A stretch of 64,000 bases of DNA from Haladaptatus litoreus (GCF_900156425.1 NZ_FTNO01000005.1:186001-250000); one strand, 5' to 3'. Positions 17,298 through 26,143 are shown, counted from the first letter of the stretch. A program made the numbers and translations. The notes: generated from the letters alone by a model not told the origin.

Positions 17298-18578
17298 ATG
17301 GCTGAATCGATACGAGAACGTCTCTCCGATGTTCGGCGCGAGTTCCACCGCTATCCGGAGCCCGCGTGGTGCGAGTTCCACACGACTCACCGACTCGTCG
17401 AAGAACTACGCGCAATCGGCGTCGACGAACTCGCCGTCGGAACCGAAGTGTACGATAGCGACGACCGGATGGCCGTTCCCGAAACGGACGAAATAGAACG
17501 CTGGTACGAAACGGCGCTCGAACGGGGTGCCGACTCCGGCCTCCTCGACGAAATGGCGGGCGGAAATACGGGCGTCGTCGCCGTCCTCGATAGGGGTTCC
17601 GGGCCGACGGTCGGACTCCGAGTGGACATCGACGCCCTGTTCATTGAGGAATCGACCGCGGACGACCACGCACCTGCGGCAGGAGGGTACCGGTCTGAAG
17701 GCGACGGAACCATGCACGCTTGCGGACACGACGCCCACATGACGTGGGGACTCGCCACCCTCGAAGCTATCAAGGAGAGCGACTTCGACGGGAAACTCGT
17801 CGTCTTCTTCCAACCCGCCGAGGAGGTGTCGGGCGGCGGCCACCCGATGGCTGAAAGCCGGTTCGCGGACGACCTCGACTACCTCTTCGCCGTTCACGTC
17901 GGTCTCGACCACCCAACCGGCGAAGTCGTCGCCGGTATCGAGCGACCGCTCGCCATGTGCCACCTCGACGTGACGTTCGAGGGAACGTCGGCGCACGCGG
18001 GGAAAGCGCCGGAGAAGGGGGACAACGCGATGCAGGCGCTCGGTACCGCAATTCAGAATGCCTACGCCATTCCCCGCCATTCGGAGGGGATGACCCGTGT
18101 AAACCTCGGAAAGGCAGAAGCGGGCACCGCGAGCAACATCATCGCCGAACGGGCGCACGTCGCGGCGGAGGCGCGCGGGGAAACGACCGAACTCAAAGAG
18201 TACATGAAATCCCGCCTGACGAGGACGCTCAAATCCGCCGCCGAGATGCATGGTTGCGACGCGGACATCGACGTGGTGAGCGAGTCCCCTCGTGCAGACA
18301 GTGACCCGGAACTCGTGGAGGTGGTGGCGGACGTAGCCCGCGGTGTCGAGGGCGTGGATTCGGTCGTCCCGACCGCGGATTTCGGTGCCAGCGAAGATGC
18401 GACGTTTCTGATGGAACGGGTACAGGAAGAAGGCGGTTTGGCGACGTATCTCATCGTCGGCACCGACCACCCGACGAGTCACCACACCCCGACGTTCGAC
18501 GTGGACGAGCGGAGTCTCAAAATCGGCGTCGAGGTGCTGACGAACTCGATACTCGCCGTCGCGCCGAACGAGCGATGA
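17298..18578 (+). CDS. M20-family amidohydrolase, candidate N-acetyl-diaminobutyrate deacetylase
   Basis: 426 residues of the M20 (AbgA/HipO-like) metal-dependent amidohydrolase family. N-terminus LSDVRREFHRYPEPAWCEF is typical; metal-site motifs include MHACGHDAHMTWG (about 139-151), PAEEVSGGGHP (173-183) and a C-terminal HPTSHHTPTFDVDE. The bacterial ectoine pathway uses an AstE-like DoeB for N-acetyl-diaminobutyrate; none is present here, so this enzyme is the natural substitute. The ATG at 17298 is chosen since the upstream frame is hydrophobic leader DNA. Its TGA overlaps the next ATG (ATGA). Confidence 0.82.
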   Translation: MAESIRERLSDVRREFHRYPEPAWCEFHTTHRLVEELRAIGVDELAVGTEVYDSDDRMAVPETDEIERWYETALERGADSGLLDEMAGGNTGVVAVLDRGSGPTVGLRVDIDALFIEESTADDHAPAAGGYRSEGDGTMHACGHDAHMTWGLATLEAIKESDFDGKLVVFFQPAEEVSGGGHPMAESRFADDLDYLFAVHVGLDHPTGEVVAGIERPLAMCHLDVTFEGTSAHAGKAPEKGDNAMQALGTAIQNAYAIPRHSEGMTRVNLGKAEAGTASNIIAERAHVAAEARGETTELKEYMKSRLTRTLKSAAEMHGCDADIDVVSESPRADSDPELVEVVADVARGVEGVDSVVPTADFGASEDATFLMERVQEEGGLATYLIVGTDHPTSHHTPTFDVDERSLKIGVEVLTNSILAVAPNER

Positions 18579-19858
18579 GTTCCGACGGGTCGAACGACGG
18601 CATTTCGGACGCCGACGAGATTCCGGCCGCGGAGGAGGTCGTCACGCTCGCCGACGTGGAAGCCGCTCGGAACCGCCTCGAAGACGTGGTTCACTGCACG
18701 CCCCTCGACCGTTCGACGACGTTCGCGGAGCGAAGCGGAGCGGCGTCGGTCGGACTCAAACTGGAGAACATGCAGCGAACCGGGTCGTTCAAAATCCGCG
18801 GCGCGTACAACGCGATGGCCCAACTTTCGCCTGCGGAGTGCGAGCGCGGCGTCGTCGCGTCGAGTGCAGGCAATCACGCCCAAGGAGTCGCCTTTGCGGG
18901 CCAACTGCTCGACATCGAGACGACCATCGTCGTCCCCGAGGTAACTCCATCCGCGAAGCGGGAGGCGACCCGCGGGTACGGCGCCGAGGTCGTCGTCTCC
19001 GGCGACATCTACGAACGCTCCTACGAGCACGCCCTCGACCTCGCCGACGAGGACGAACTGACGTTCGTCCATCCGTTCAACGACGAGAGGATAATCGCCG
19101 GACAGGGAACGGTCGGCCTCGAACTGCTCGAACAGTTTCCCGAACTGGACACCGTCCTCGTCTCCATCGGTGGCGGTGGTCTGATTTCCGGCATCGCGAC
19201 CGTACTCAAGGCCCACGACCCGGATTTCCGGGTCGTGGGCGTCCAGCCAGAGGGGGCGTTCCACGCCAAACCGTCGCTCGAACGCGGCGAAATCCACGAA
19301 CTGTCGGACGTGAACACCGTCGCGGAGGGAATCGCCGACGCGCGCTTGTTGGAGAAAAGCTTCGCCGTCGTCCGCGAGCGCGTGGACGACGTGGTCAGCG
19401 TCAGCGACCGGGAGATGAGCGTCGCCGTGACGCTCCTCGCCGAGCGCGCAAAAACCGTCGCCGAGACTGCTGGCGCAGCGCCGCTCGCGGCGCTACTCTC
19501 CGGCGCGGTGGACGTGGAGGGTGAGAACGTCGCCGTCGTCGTCTCCGGCGGAAACGTGAACCTCGCGGAGCACGCCGAACTGACGCGCACAGGACGGATG
19601 GAACTCGGGCGATACGCCGAGGCACGCCTCGGCGTTGACGACTGGCCGACGGTTCTCGACATCCTCGCGGCGACGGTCGAACGTCACGGCGCAGAACTCG
19701 ACGTGCTGGAGCGCGCTCGCCGCACCGCCGCAGACGACCCGAATCGAACGCCCGTGATTGTCGGTGTGGAGGGAAGCGGGCCAGACCATCTTTCGGACGT
19801 ACTGAATGCGTTGGACGAACGGGACGAAATTTCGGTCGGGAACAGTACGATGGACTGA
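18575..19858 (+). CDS. Threonine ammonia-lyase-like PLP enzyme (EutB/IlvA type)
   Basis: 427 residues, fold-type II PLP enzyme. The PLP lysine is Lys73 in GSFKIRGAYNA; SSAGNHAQGVA and the glycine-rich phosphate loop (SIGGGGLISG) follow. A short C-terminal ACT-like region (about 335-427) is present, as in catabolic/biosynthetic threonine dehydratases. It is translationally coupled to the M20 amidohydrolase. In bacterial hydroxyectoine catabolism EutB belongs to this family, so a role on a hydroxylated diaminobutyrate is plausible; plain threonine/serine deamination is the alternative. A RidA gene in the same island supports enamine chemistry. Confidence 0.85.
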   Translation: MSSDGSNDGISDADEIPAAEEVVTLADVEAARNRLEDVVHCTPLDRSTTFAERSGAASVGLKLENMQRTGSFKIRGAYNAMAQLSPAECERGVVASSAGNHAQGVAFAGQLLDIETTIVVPEVTPSAKREATRGYGAEVVVSGDIYERSYEHALDLADEDELTFVHPFNDERIIAGQGTVGLELLEQFPELDTVLVSIGGGGLISGIATVLKAHDPDFRVVGVQPEGAFHAKPSLERGEIHELSDVNTVAEGIADARLLEKSFAVVRERVDDVVSVSDREMSVAVTLLAERAKTVAETAGAAPLAALLSGAVDVEGENVAVVVSGGNVNLAEHAELTRTGRMELGRYAEARLGVDDWPTVLDILAATVERHGAELDVLERARRTAADDPNRTPVIVGVEGSGPDHLSDVLNALDERDEISVGNSTMD

Positions 19859-19875
19859 CGAGGTTTTTCAGGTGC

Positions 19876-21216
19876 TCAGGCCGCCTCGATGGCGTCGTTC
19901 AGAATGCTGATGCCGAGTTCGATTTCGCGCTCGGTCGAATCCAGCGGCGGGAGCAGGCGGATGGTTTTCTCGCCGCATCCGAGGGTGAGCATTCCCCGTT
20001 TTACTGCCTCTCTGACGACCGAATCGCGTCGCTCCGCCGTGTCGAATTCCACGGCGAGCATCAGCCCTTTTCCGCGCACGTCGTCGACTTTCGGGGAGTC
20101 GCCGTCACGAAGTAGCTCTTTGGCCTGCCGACCGCGTTCGGTCGCGTTTTCGAGCAGGTCGTACTCTTCGATAGCCTCCAGCGTGAGCGCACCCTGCATC
20201 GACGACAGGAGGTCGCCGCCGCCGAACGTCGAACCTAACCGATTCTTCTCCGAGGGAAAGACGTCCGAGCGCGAAATGGTCGCACCGACGCGGAGGGCTT
20301 TCGCGCTAGCGATAACGTCGGGTTCGATTGGGTAGTGGTCGGATGCCCACATTTTTCCGGTTCGACCGACGCCGGACTGGATTTCGTCCACGACGAGGGG
20401 AATGTCATACGTCTCACAGACATCGTCCACTTCGGCCATGAATTCGGTGCTCGGGAACCGATAGCCGCCGACGCCTTGTATCGGTTCGACGGCGAGGAAC
20501 GCCACCTCGTCGGGGTTGACGTGGCCACCCTCGGGTTGAAGCGCGTTCCGAAACTGTGAGCCGTCTCCCGCGAAGAACCCGCAGTCGCAGGTTTCGGCGG
20601 TGCAGTCGCGGTCGTCGCAGAACGGTATCGTGCGAACTCCGGCGATTTCGGGGTAGTGGCGCGTGTAGACTTCGTTCGAGCGGGTGATAGAGAGGGTGCC
20701 CAGCGTCCGGCCGTGAAAGCTCCCGTCGAACGCGAAGGCGTATTTGGCAGGGGGATTCCGGTCGTGGGTTATCTTCATCGCGTTTTCCATCGCCTCTGCG
20801 CCGGAGTTCGAGAGAAAGACGGTGTCCATCCCGTACTGACTGGAGACGGAAACGAGCGTTTCGACGAGGTGGCTAGACGCCGGGAAATCGGCGGTTTCCG
20901 GACTCTCTCCGGCACCAAAATACATATCCTGTCCGGCGATTTTCATCGGTTCGACCAACGAAAACTCGCGGAGTTTTTCGAGAATTTTCTCGTTGTTGTA
21001 TCCGAGCGGTGCGGCACCGATGTGACAGGTAAAATCGAGGAGGACGTTGCCGTCCACGTCGGAGACGAACGGCCCGTCCGCCTCGCCCGTCACGTCCCAG
21101 ACGAACTCGTGTGAGAACTCGCTCGGTGCCGCGTGCATATGGTGGAACTCGATCCACTGCCGCGCGTTCTTCCCCGGAAACACGCCAACGTCGGGAAGTG
21201 CAGTGTCCCTATCCAT
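19876..21216 (-). CDS. Class III aminotransferase (candidate diaminobutyrate aminotransferase, DoeD-like)
   Basis: 446 residues, PLP aspartate-aminotransferase-superfamily class III. SNSGAEAMENAMK (136-148), FHGRTLGTLSITRS (168-180), the Asp in VVDEIQSGVGRTG (276-287) and Schiff-base Lys306 in ASAKALRVG are present. A Cys-rich insertion (Cys200, 205, 210, 212) resembles that of archaeal broad-range omega-aminotransferases and may hold a metal. Start ATG 21216 has a TATA (TTTTAT) 27 bases upstream, so the mRNA is leaderless. Convergent with the PLP-lyase gene. It could convert 2,4-diaminobutyrate to aspartate semialdehyde; GABA, ornithine or lysine are alternatives. Confidence 0.8.
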   Translation of the reverse strand: MDRDTALPDVGVFPGKNARQWIEFHHMHAAPSEFSHEFVWDVTGEADGPFVSDVDGNVLLDFTCHIGAAPLGYNNEKILEKLREFSLVEPMKIAGQDMYFGAGESPETADFPASSHLVETLVSVSSQYGMDTVFLSNSGAEAMENAMKITHDRNPPAKYAFAFDGSFHGRTLGTLSITRSNEVYTRHYPEIAGVRTIPFCDDRDCTAETCDCGFFAGDGSQFRNALQPEGGHVNPDEVAFLAVEPIQGVGGYRFPSTEFMAEVDDVCETYDIPLVVDEIQSGVGRTGKMWASDHYPIEPDVIASAKALRVGATISRSDVFPSEKNRLGSTFGGGDLLSSMQGALTLEAIEEYDLLENATERGRQAKELLRDGDSPKVDDVRGKGLMLAVEFDTAERRDSVVREAVKRGMLTLGCGEKTIRLLPPLDSTEREIELGISILNDAIEAA

Positions 21217-21233
21217 ATACAGCAATCGTTGAT
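21217..21233. promoter_or_regulatory. Half-conserved 17-bp element between TATA and start codon
   Basis: ATACA, seven bases, then TTGAT; the first arm equals the ATACA-N7-TGTAT element at 23631 and 26170, the second matches three of five bases. It abuts the start codon of the minus-strand aminotransferase and lies downstream of its TATA, the same geometry as at 23631, which would suit a repressor. Confidence 0.35.
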
Positions 21234-21474
21234 GCAGTACATAAAAACTTGGTAAAAGAGAAATCAAACGAGGTGGTCGCATCGCTGTTTGAGCACTCTT
21301 CGATAGTGAGTACGCCTTGTCGAAATTTCGAAAGAAGAGAGCTACAGTCAGGCGGAGAAACCGGGCGTAGATACCATCTACCGAGCCCAGAACCCGTCGA
21401 TTCGTCTCGAATAGTCCCGAATAGTTCGGTCGTGAGGGAGCAGTAATTTTCCCTTCGACGAAAAATGTACTATT

Positions 21475-23106
21475 TTAGTCGTCGTCCTGCCCGACTACCG
21501 GATGACCTGTCGGTTCGTCATCCTTCGTGGGCGAACCGAACAGTTGCGTTTCCTCCTGTAAGAGCACGCTTCCGTATTCGTCTTGGAACGTTCTGATGAG
21601 GCCGAGAACGGTCACCGTACAAACGACGAGGAACGGGCCGCCGGTCGTAATCGCGGCGGCCTGAAGTGCGTCGGCACCGCCGATAACCATCAGGATGGAC
21701 GCGACTGCACCCTGCAGAAGCGCCCAAAAGATGCGGTTGACGGACGACGGGTGTTCTTTTCCGCCGGTCGTCATCATCGAAACCGCGAGCGTCGAGGAGT
21801 CCGCCGACGTGACGAAGAACGTCGTCACGAGGATGAGGAATCCCAAGAGGAGAAGTTGGCCGAGTGGAAGCGCACCGTACAGGATGTACCCGGAGACGGC
21901 GGAACCGAGGTCGGGATTACTAATCGGGCCGAGGGCGTTTACGGCACCAGTGTGCTGTAGCCAGACGCCGGTTCCGCCGAGAATCACGAACCACGGGATA
22001 GTCGCCAGCGCGGTCGCGCCGATGCCGGTGAATGCGACTTCTCGAACCGAGCGACCGCGCGAGATTCGCGCAATAAACAGTCCCGCGAACGGTGACCACG
22101 CAAGTGGCCATGCCCAATAAAACACCGTCCAAGAGTTCGTCCACTTATCGGCACTCCGTTGGGTCACTTCGGTGAACAGGCTCATCTGGAAGAAATCACC
22201 GATGAAACCGCCGATGGCCTGTGTTCCGATTTCGAGGATGAAGAAGGTCGGGCCGACGATGAGCGTACCGATCATCAACACGAAAAAGAGCACCATGTTG
22301 AAGTTCGACAGCCGACGGATACCACGGTCAACACCGAACAGGAGTGACGTGGTGAAGATGACGGTCATTCCCGTGATGATAGCGATGGTTCCGGCGTCGC
22401 CCAGTTCGATACCCCATTGATACTGCAATCCGGTGAGGAACTGACTTCCAATGAATCCCAGCGAGGTTGCGACACCGCCGAGCGTGGCGAACACCGCGAG
22501 AATGTCGATGAGCGTTCCCCAGAAGCCATCGACGTTGTCGGCTCCGAGGAAGGGCGTCAGCATGGCGGAAACGCGGAGCGGCGCGCCGTAGTTGTAGACG
22601 AAGTAGCCGATACCGAGACCCATCACGGTGAAACACGACCACTGAGTGAGACTCCAGTGAAACAGCGAATACTGTACCGCGATAGGCATCGCCGCTGCGG
22701 ACTGGTCTGCTGCGTTGTACAGTGGTGGAACGCTCCCGTAGTGTGTGAGTGCCTCGGCAGGTCCCCAGAAGACGATACCCGCCGCGAGTCCGGCGGAGTA
22801 CATCATCGAAAAGTAGGCGAAATAGCTGTATTCGGGCGGTTCATCGCCCAATTTGAGCTTTCCCCACGGCCCGAGGATGAGGTACCCAAGGAAGAGGACG
22901 AATCCGAGCATGCCGACGAGGAACGCCCAACTGAAGTGAGCGAGCATGAAGTCCTGAATCGCATAGACGATTTCTGCCGCCGTGTTAGGGTCGTATGCGA
23001 AAATCGCCACGAATAGGAGCGTGATTCCCGCGCCGAACGCGAAGATGGTCGGTTCGATTTCCTCGAAGAACTCGGAGAACGCATCCGATTTGTCGGCGTT
23101 GCTCAC
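21475..23106 (-). CDS. BCCT-family compatible-solute transporter
   Basis: 543 residues, 12 membrane helices, betaine/carnitine/choline transporter family. The hallmark segment WTVFYWAWPLAWSPFAGLFIARISRG (near residues 340-365) is intact, and the helix-4-type Trp/Gly motif (GIVFWGPAEAL) occurs near residue 112. Members import glycine betaine, ectoine or related solutes with Na+ or H+. Start is the GTG at 23106, supported by a strong Shine-Dalgarno. Position inside the ectoine-degradation island makes ectoine/hydroxyectoine a reasonable substrate, betaine the main alternative. The acidic C-terminal tail may sense osmotic state. Confidence 0.9.
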   Translation of the reverse strand: MSNADKSDAFSEFFEEIEPTIFAFGAGITLLFVAIFAYDPNTAAEIVYAIQDFMLAHFSWAFLVGMLGFVLFLGYLILGPWGKLKLGDEPPEYSYFAYFSMMYSAGLAAGIVFWGPAEALTHYGSVPPLYNAADQSAAAMPIAVQYSLFHWSLTQWSCFTVMGLGIGYFVYNYGAPLRVSAMLTPFLGADNVDGFWGTLIDILAVFATLGGVATSLGFIGSQFLTGLQYQWGIELGDAGTIAIITGMTVIFTTSLLFGVDRGIRRLSNFNMVLFFVLMIGTLIVGPTFFILEIGTQAIGGFIGDFFQMSLFTEVTQRSADKWTNSWTVFYWAWPLAWSPFAGLFIARISRGRSVREVAFTGIGATALATIPWFVILGGTGVWLQHTGAVNALGPISNPDLGSAVSGYILYGALPLGQLLLLGFLILVTTFFVTSADSSTLAVSMMTTGGKEHPSSVNRIFWALLQGAVASILMVIGGADALQAAAITTGGPFLVVCTVTVLGLIRTFQDEYGSVLLQEETQLFGSPTKDDEPTGHPVVGQDDD

Positions 23107-23110
23107 GCGA

Positions 23111-23120
23111 AATCACCTCC
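23111..23120 (-). promoter_or_regulatory. Strong Shine-Dalgarno of the BCCT gene
   Basis: On the minus strand GGAGGTGATT stands about five bases before the GTG start, nearly perfectly complementary to the archaeal 16S 3' end. Most genes in this window are leaderless or have weak sites, so the BCCT message must have a real 5' leader, and the site fixes the non-ATG start. Confidence 0.75.
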
Positions 23121-23630
23121 GTCGAACCCGTGACTTCGCACAGCGTCGTCCATCGCCGAATACGTCGCGGCGGCAGAGTGGCATTTAAGCCGAACTCTGA
23201 GGTGTTCCTCCGGCGGTACCCCGCTCCGTCCGAACCGTTCGCATCTGTGTATGCTATCGTTCATGGATTACCCCCATTCGCCATGCTGTATGATGACGTT
23301 CCTCATGATAGTCGTGAAATATCGTGATAAAAGTTACGCTTATTGAATCCTATGAATACAGAATACGTTTACAAAATCAGGTTCGGAACGCTATCTGTAT
23401 ATATCTATAACAGTATACCTGTTTGTCACTTGTTGTCTGCGAGAACACGCTGACGAAAGCCATTAGACCATGAACTTTTGATATGATATAGTGGATTTAA
23501 AATTGACCGCAAACGGTCGCCGAGCCCAATTCACATCACTTCGTCGTCGGTACGAAGGGGTAACAGAACCCGAGTAACTGTTCGACCGACAAAAGCCGAA
23601 TTGGGGACTTCGCAACCCTTAATCAGAGCC
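23121..23630. other. AT-rich intergenic region between BCCT and the 217-aa gene
   Basis: No gene seen. The stretch 23320-23510 is strongly AT-rich, with several TATA-like motifs and imperfect palindromes (for example around 23395-23420, with CTGT and ACAG arms). It must hold the divergent promoters for the BCCT transporter and the unknown 217-aa protein, and could host regulator sites. Confidence 0.5.
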
Positions 23631-23647
23631 ATACACAAAATCTGTAT
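23631..23647. promoter_or_regulatory. Candidate operator ATACA-N7-TGTAT at the 217-aa gene start
   Basis: Perfect five-base arms with a seven-base spacer, ending directly against the ATG at 23648. A TATA-like CTTAAT lies about 27 bases before the ATG, so the element covers the transcription start of a leaderless mRNA, a position suited to repression. The same arms and spacing recur at 26170-26186. Confidence 0.5.
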
Positions 23648-24301
23648 ATGAGTAACCATTCCGATGCTACCGAGTTCCCGAACGAACTCGCCTATTCCGC
23701 CGACAGGGACAGAGGCATTCTCACGCCGAGCGATAGGGAGTTCCTCATCGGACGAAAATCGGATTACACCGAACACTCGAAAAAGCAGAAACGAAACCGA
23801 ATCCGCCGCCGCCTCCGCAACGCCATTCTCGACTGTACGATTCTGTTCGAACACCTTGAACACCGCGACCGAGAAACCGTCTTCAATCCCGACGACGACG
23901 CCAGAGACGCTTACACGCGGGGAATCACCGATATGCTCGCGTTCCTCCATCTCGGGACGATGGGCTACTACACGCCGTTCAAGGACATGCTCGGGCAGGG
24001 TGTCAACAAAGCAGAACAGGAGTTGGCAGGGTCGGACTACCGGATGGTGAACGTGGAGTTCAACGTCGACCCGGTCGGACAAATCGACGTAGACGAAGTC
24101 ATCGACAAACTCGAATTTGGCGACTTCGAAGATATAACCGACGAAGAACTCCGCGTATTCGTTCGCCTACTCGCCGAGTCGGAGGATTTCTCGGCAACGT
24201 CCATGCGCTCGGATATGAAAGAACAGATGAGCGAGTTCATCGAGAAAATCAACGCCGCGGCAGCACAACGCGACCAGCGCGTCGAAGAGCTGAACGACTG
24301 A
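23648..24301 (+). CDS. Conserved haloarchaeal protein of unknown function (217 aa)
   Basis: 217 residues, soluble, highly charged. The N-terminal third has the pattern RGILTPSDREFLIGRKSDYT followed by a basic helix (KKQKRNRIRRRLRNAILD), which I have seen in uncharacterised haloarchaeal proteins; the basic helix could contact DNA or membrane. The middle is hydrophobic (DMLAFLHLGTMGYY) and the C-terminus is a predicted helix ending in EFIEKINAAAAQRDQRVEEL. A leaderless start with an inverted repeat over it suggests specific control. Location between BCCT and RidA/aminotransferase suggests a role in the island, possibly a regulator, but this is speculation. Confidence 0.75.
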   Translation: MSNHSDATEFPNELAYSADRDRGILTPSDREFLIGRKSDYTEHSKKQKRNRIRRRLRNAILDCTILFEHLEHRDRETVFNPDDDARDAYTRGITDMLAFLHLGTMGYYTPFKDMLGQGVNKAEQELAGSDYRMVNVEFNVDPVGQIDVDEVIDKLEFGDFEDITDEELRVFVRLLAESEDFSATSMRSDMKEQMSEFIEKINAAAAQRDQRVEELND

Positions 24302-24310
24302 TTTTCGCCC

Positions 24311-24700
24311 TCAGCCGAGAGACGCTATCGCGTCCATCTCGATACGAACGTCTCCCGGCAGGCGAGCGACTTCGACGCAGACCCTCGCAGGTTGGTTCTC
24401 CGAGAATCGTGCGCCGTAGGCCTCGTTGACTTCGTCGTAGTCGTCTAAATCGGTCAGATAAACGGTTACTTTGACCACGTCGGCGAGTCCGTCGCCGCCC
24501 GCCTCGTTGACGACGGCGGCGACGTTGTCTAGCACTTGATTGGTCTGGGTTCGGATGTCGCCCGCAACATCGTCGCCGGTTTCGGGGTCAACCGGGCCGT
24601 ATCCGGACACGTACACCGTCTCGCCAGCGCGGACACCTTGTGAGTACGGATTGTCGTTACGCGGTGCGTCGTCCGTTACGATTGGGTCGGTGTCGCTCAT
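24311..24700 (-). CDS. RidA/YjgF-family imine/enamine deaminase
   Basis: 129 residues, trimeric Rid-family fold. The signature NQPARVCVEVARLPGDVRIEMDAIA near the C-terminus contains the conserved active-site Arg (in ARVCVEVA), and NPYSQGVRAGETVYVSG is the usual N-terminal block. RidA hydrolyses 2-aminoacrylate and 2-iminobutanoate made by PLP dehydratases. It lies 33 bases downstream of the second aminotransferase on the same strand, so the two are probably cotranscribed, and it complements the PLP lyase of this island. Confidence 0.9.
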   Translation of the reverse strand: MSDTDPIVTDDAPRNDNPYSQGVRAGETVYVSGYGPVDPETGDDVAGDIRTQTNQVLDNVAAVVNEAGGDGLADVVKVTVYLTDLDDYDEVNEAYGARFSENQPARVCVEVARLPGDVRIEMDAIASLG

Positions 24701-24733
24701 GGTCGCTGTTCTATATGATGGTGGAAATCCGGT

Positions 24734-26113
24734 TCACGCGGTCTGCTGTTCGGTGGTCGTCTGCCGAATGCCCTCGACGATGATGTCCATCGCCGTCTCG
24801 GCCAATTCTTCGGTGATAACCAACGGCGGGAGGAGGCGGAGAACGTTCCCGTGTCGTCCGGCTTTCCAGACGAGGACGCCGTGTTCGTAGCAGTACTGCT
24901 GGACGGCTTTGACGGTCGCTTTGTCCGGATTTCCGTTCGCATCCACGAACTCGGCGCCGACGAACAGTCCCTTCCCTCGAACCTCGCCGATACTATCCGT
25001 TTCCGCTGCAACATCGCGCAGGCGGTCGCGGATGGTCGTTCCGAGTTCTCGCCCGTGAGCGAGCAGGTCGTGGTCTTGAATGTACTCTATCGCTCGCGTT
25101 CCGGCGCGCATCGCCACGACGTGGCCGCGGTAGGTTCCCGCGTGGTCGCCCGACCCCCACGTGTCGAAGTCCTCGTGATACATCGTCGCGGAGAGCGGGA
25201 ACCCGATACCACCGAGCGCTTTGGCCGTCGTCATCGCGTCCGGGGTGACGTCGTACCACTCGCTCGCCCACCACTGCCCGGAGCGACCGAGGCCGCTCTG
25301 AATCTCGTCGAAGACGAGCAGCACGTCGTTGTCGTCGGCGATTTCTCGCAATCCTGTGAGAAATCCCTCGGGCGGTGCGATGACGCCGCCTTCGCCTTGA
25401 ATCGGTTCGACGAAGATGCCCGCCGGATTCGCCAACCCGCCGTATGGGTCTTCGAGAATCGCCCGCACCTCTTCGAGCGCGTGGTCAACCGCTTCTTCCG
25501 GCGTTTTGTCCTGGCCGAACGGGTGCGGATACGGAGCGTGGACAACGTCCGAGAGAAGCGGCGTGTAATGTCCTTTGAAACTCTTGTTTCCGGTGAGACT
25601 CATCGCGCCGCTGGTCGCACCATGATACGCGCCGCGGAAGGCGATAAGACCGTCTCCGCCCGTGTTGTACTTGGCGAGTTTTATCGCGGCCTCGACGGCG
25701 TCGCTCCCAGTCGGGCCGCCGAAGACGACTCGATTGTTCCCTTGCAGTTCGCCGGGAGCAATCTCGTCGAGTTTTTCGATGAGTTCGAGACGCACCTCGG
25801 TCGGAAAGTCAACGGTGTGAACGAACTTATCGGTCTGTTCGTGTACCGCATCGAGAACGTAGGGATTCGAGTGCCCCACGTTCAACACGCCGATGCCGGC
25901 GAACATGTCGATGTACGTATTTCCGTCGGCGTCCCGAACCGTCGCACCTTTGCCCGATTCGAACGCGACTGGGATGTCTTCGGGATAGGCAACTGCGCTG
26001 CTATCTATCTCTCGTTGCTTTTCCAGCAATGCCCGCGTGTTCGGTCCGGGAACGGTATCGACGTTCGGCGCATCCTCGTAGTGTAGTTGGTCGATTGGTG
26101 GACCGGCCGTCAT
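24734..26113 (-). CDS. Class III aminotransferase (GABA/diaminobutyrate type)
   Basis: 459 residues, class III PLP aminotransferase. Landmarks: [21 protein letters not shown] (substrate/PLP loop), [17 protein letters not shown], the PLP Asp in [17 protein letters not shown] and the Schiff-base Lys in [15 protein letters not shown]. It resembles archaeal 4-aminobutyrate or L-2,4-diaminobutyrate:2-oxoglutarate aminotransferases. ATG 26113 (MTAGPP) is preferred over one 12 bases upstream: an AT-rich TATATATA element at 26135-26143 lies about 26 bases before it, giving a leaderless mRNA. It is followed by RidA. It is the second DoeD candidate; which one acts on diaminobutyrate is not decidable. 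Confidence 0.82.
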   Translation of the reverse strand: MTAGPPIDQLHYEDAPNVDTVPGPNTRALLEKQREIDSSAVAYPEDIPVAFESGKGATVRDADGNTYIDMFAGIGVLNVGHSNPYVLDAVHEQTDKFVHTVDFPTEVRLELIEKLDEIAPGELQGNNRVVFGGPTGSDAVEAAIKLAKYNTGGDGLIAFRGAYHGATSGAMSLTGNKSFKGHYTPLLSDVVHAPYPHPFGQDKTPEEAVDHALEEVRAILEDPYGGLANPAGIFVEPIQGEGGVIAPPEGFLTGLREIADDNDVLLVFDEIQSGLGRSGQWWASEWYDVTPDAMTTAKALGGIGFPLSATMYHEDFDTWGSGDHAGTYRGHVVAMRAGTRAIEYIQDHDLLAHGRELGTTIRDRLRDVAAETDSIGEVRGKGLFVGAEFVDANGNPDKATVKAVQQYCYEHGVLVWKAGRHGNVLRLLPPLVITEELAETAMDIIVEGIRQTTTEQQTA

Positions 26114-26134
26114 ATGCCATACCATGTGAAACGA

Positions 26135-26143
26135 TTATATATA
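26135..26143 (-). promoter_or_regulatory. TATA element of the aminotransferase-ridA unit
   Basis: A run of alternating T/A (TATATATA core on the minus strand) centred about 26 bases upstream of the ATG at 26113, the standard position for a leaderless haloarchaeal promoter. The inverted repeat at 26170-26186 lies about 30 bases further upstream. Confidence 0.55.

Noticed and set aside
17284-17298. GTGT-N7-ACAC before the M20 gene as another copy of the island operator
   Set aside because: Arms are short and in the opposite orientation to ATACA/TGTAT; not counted as a copy.
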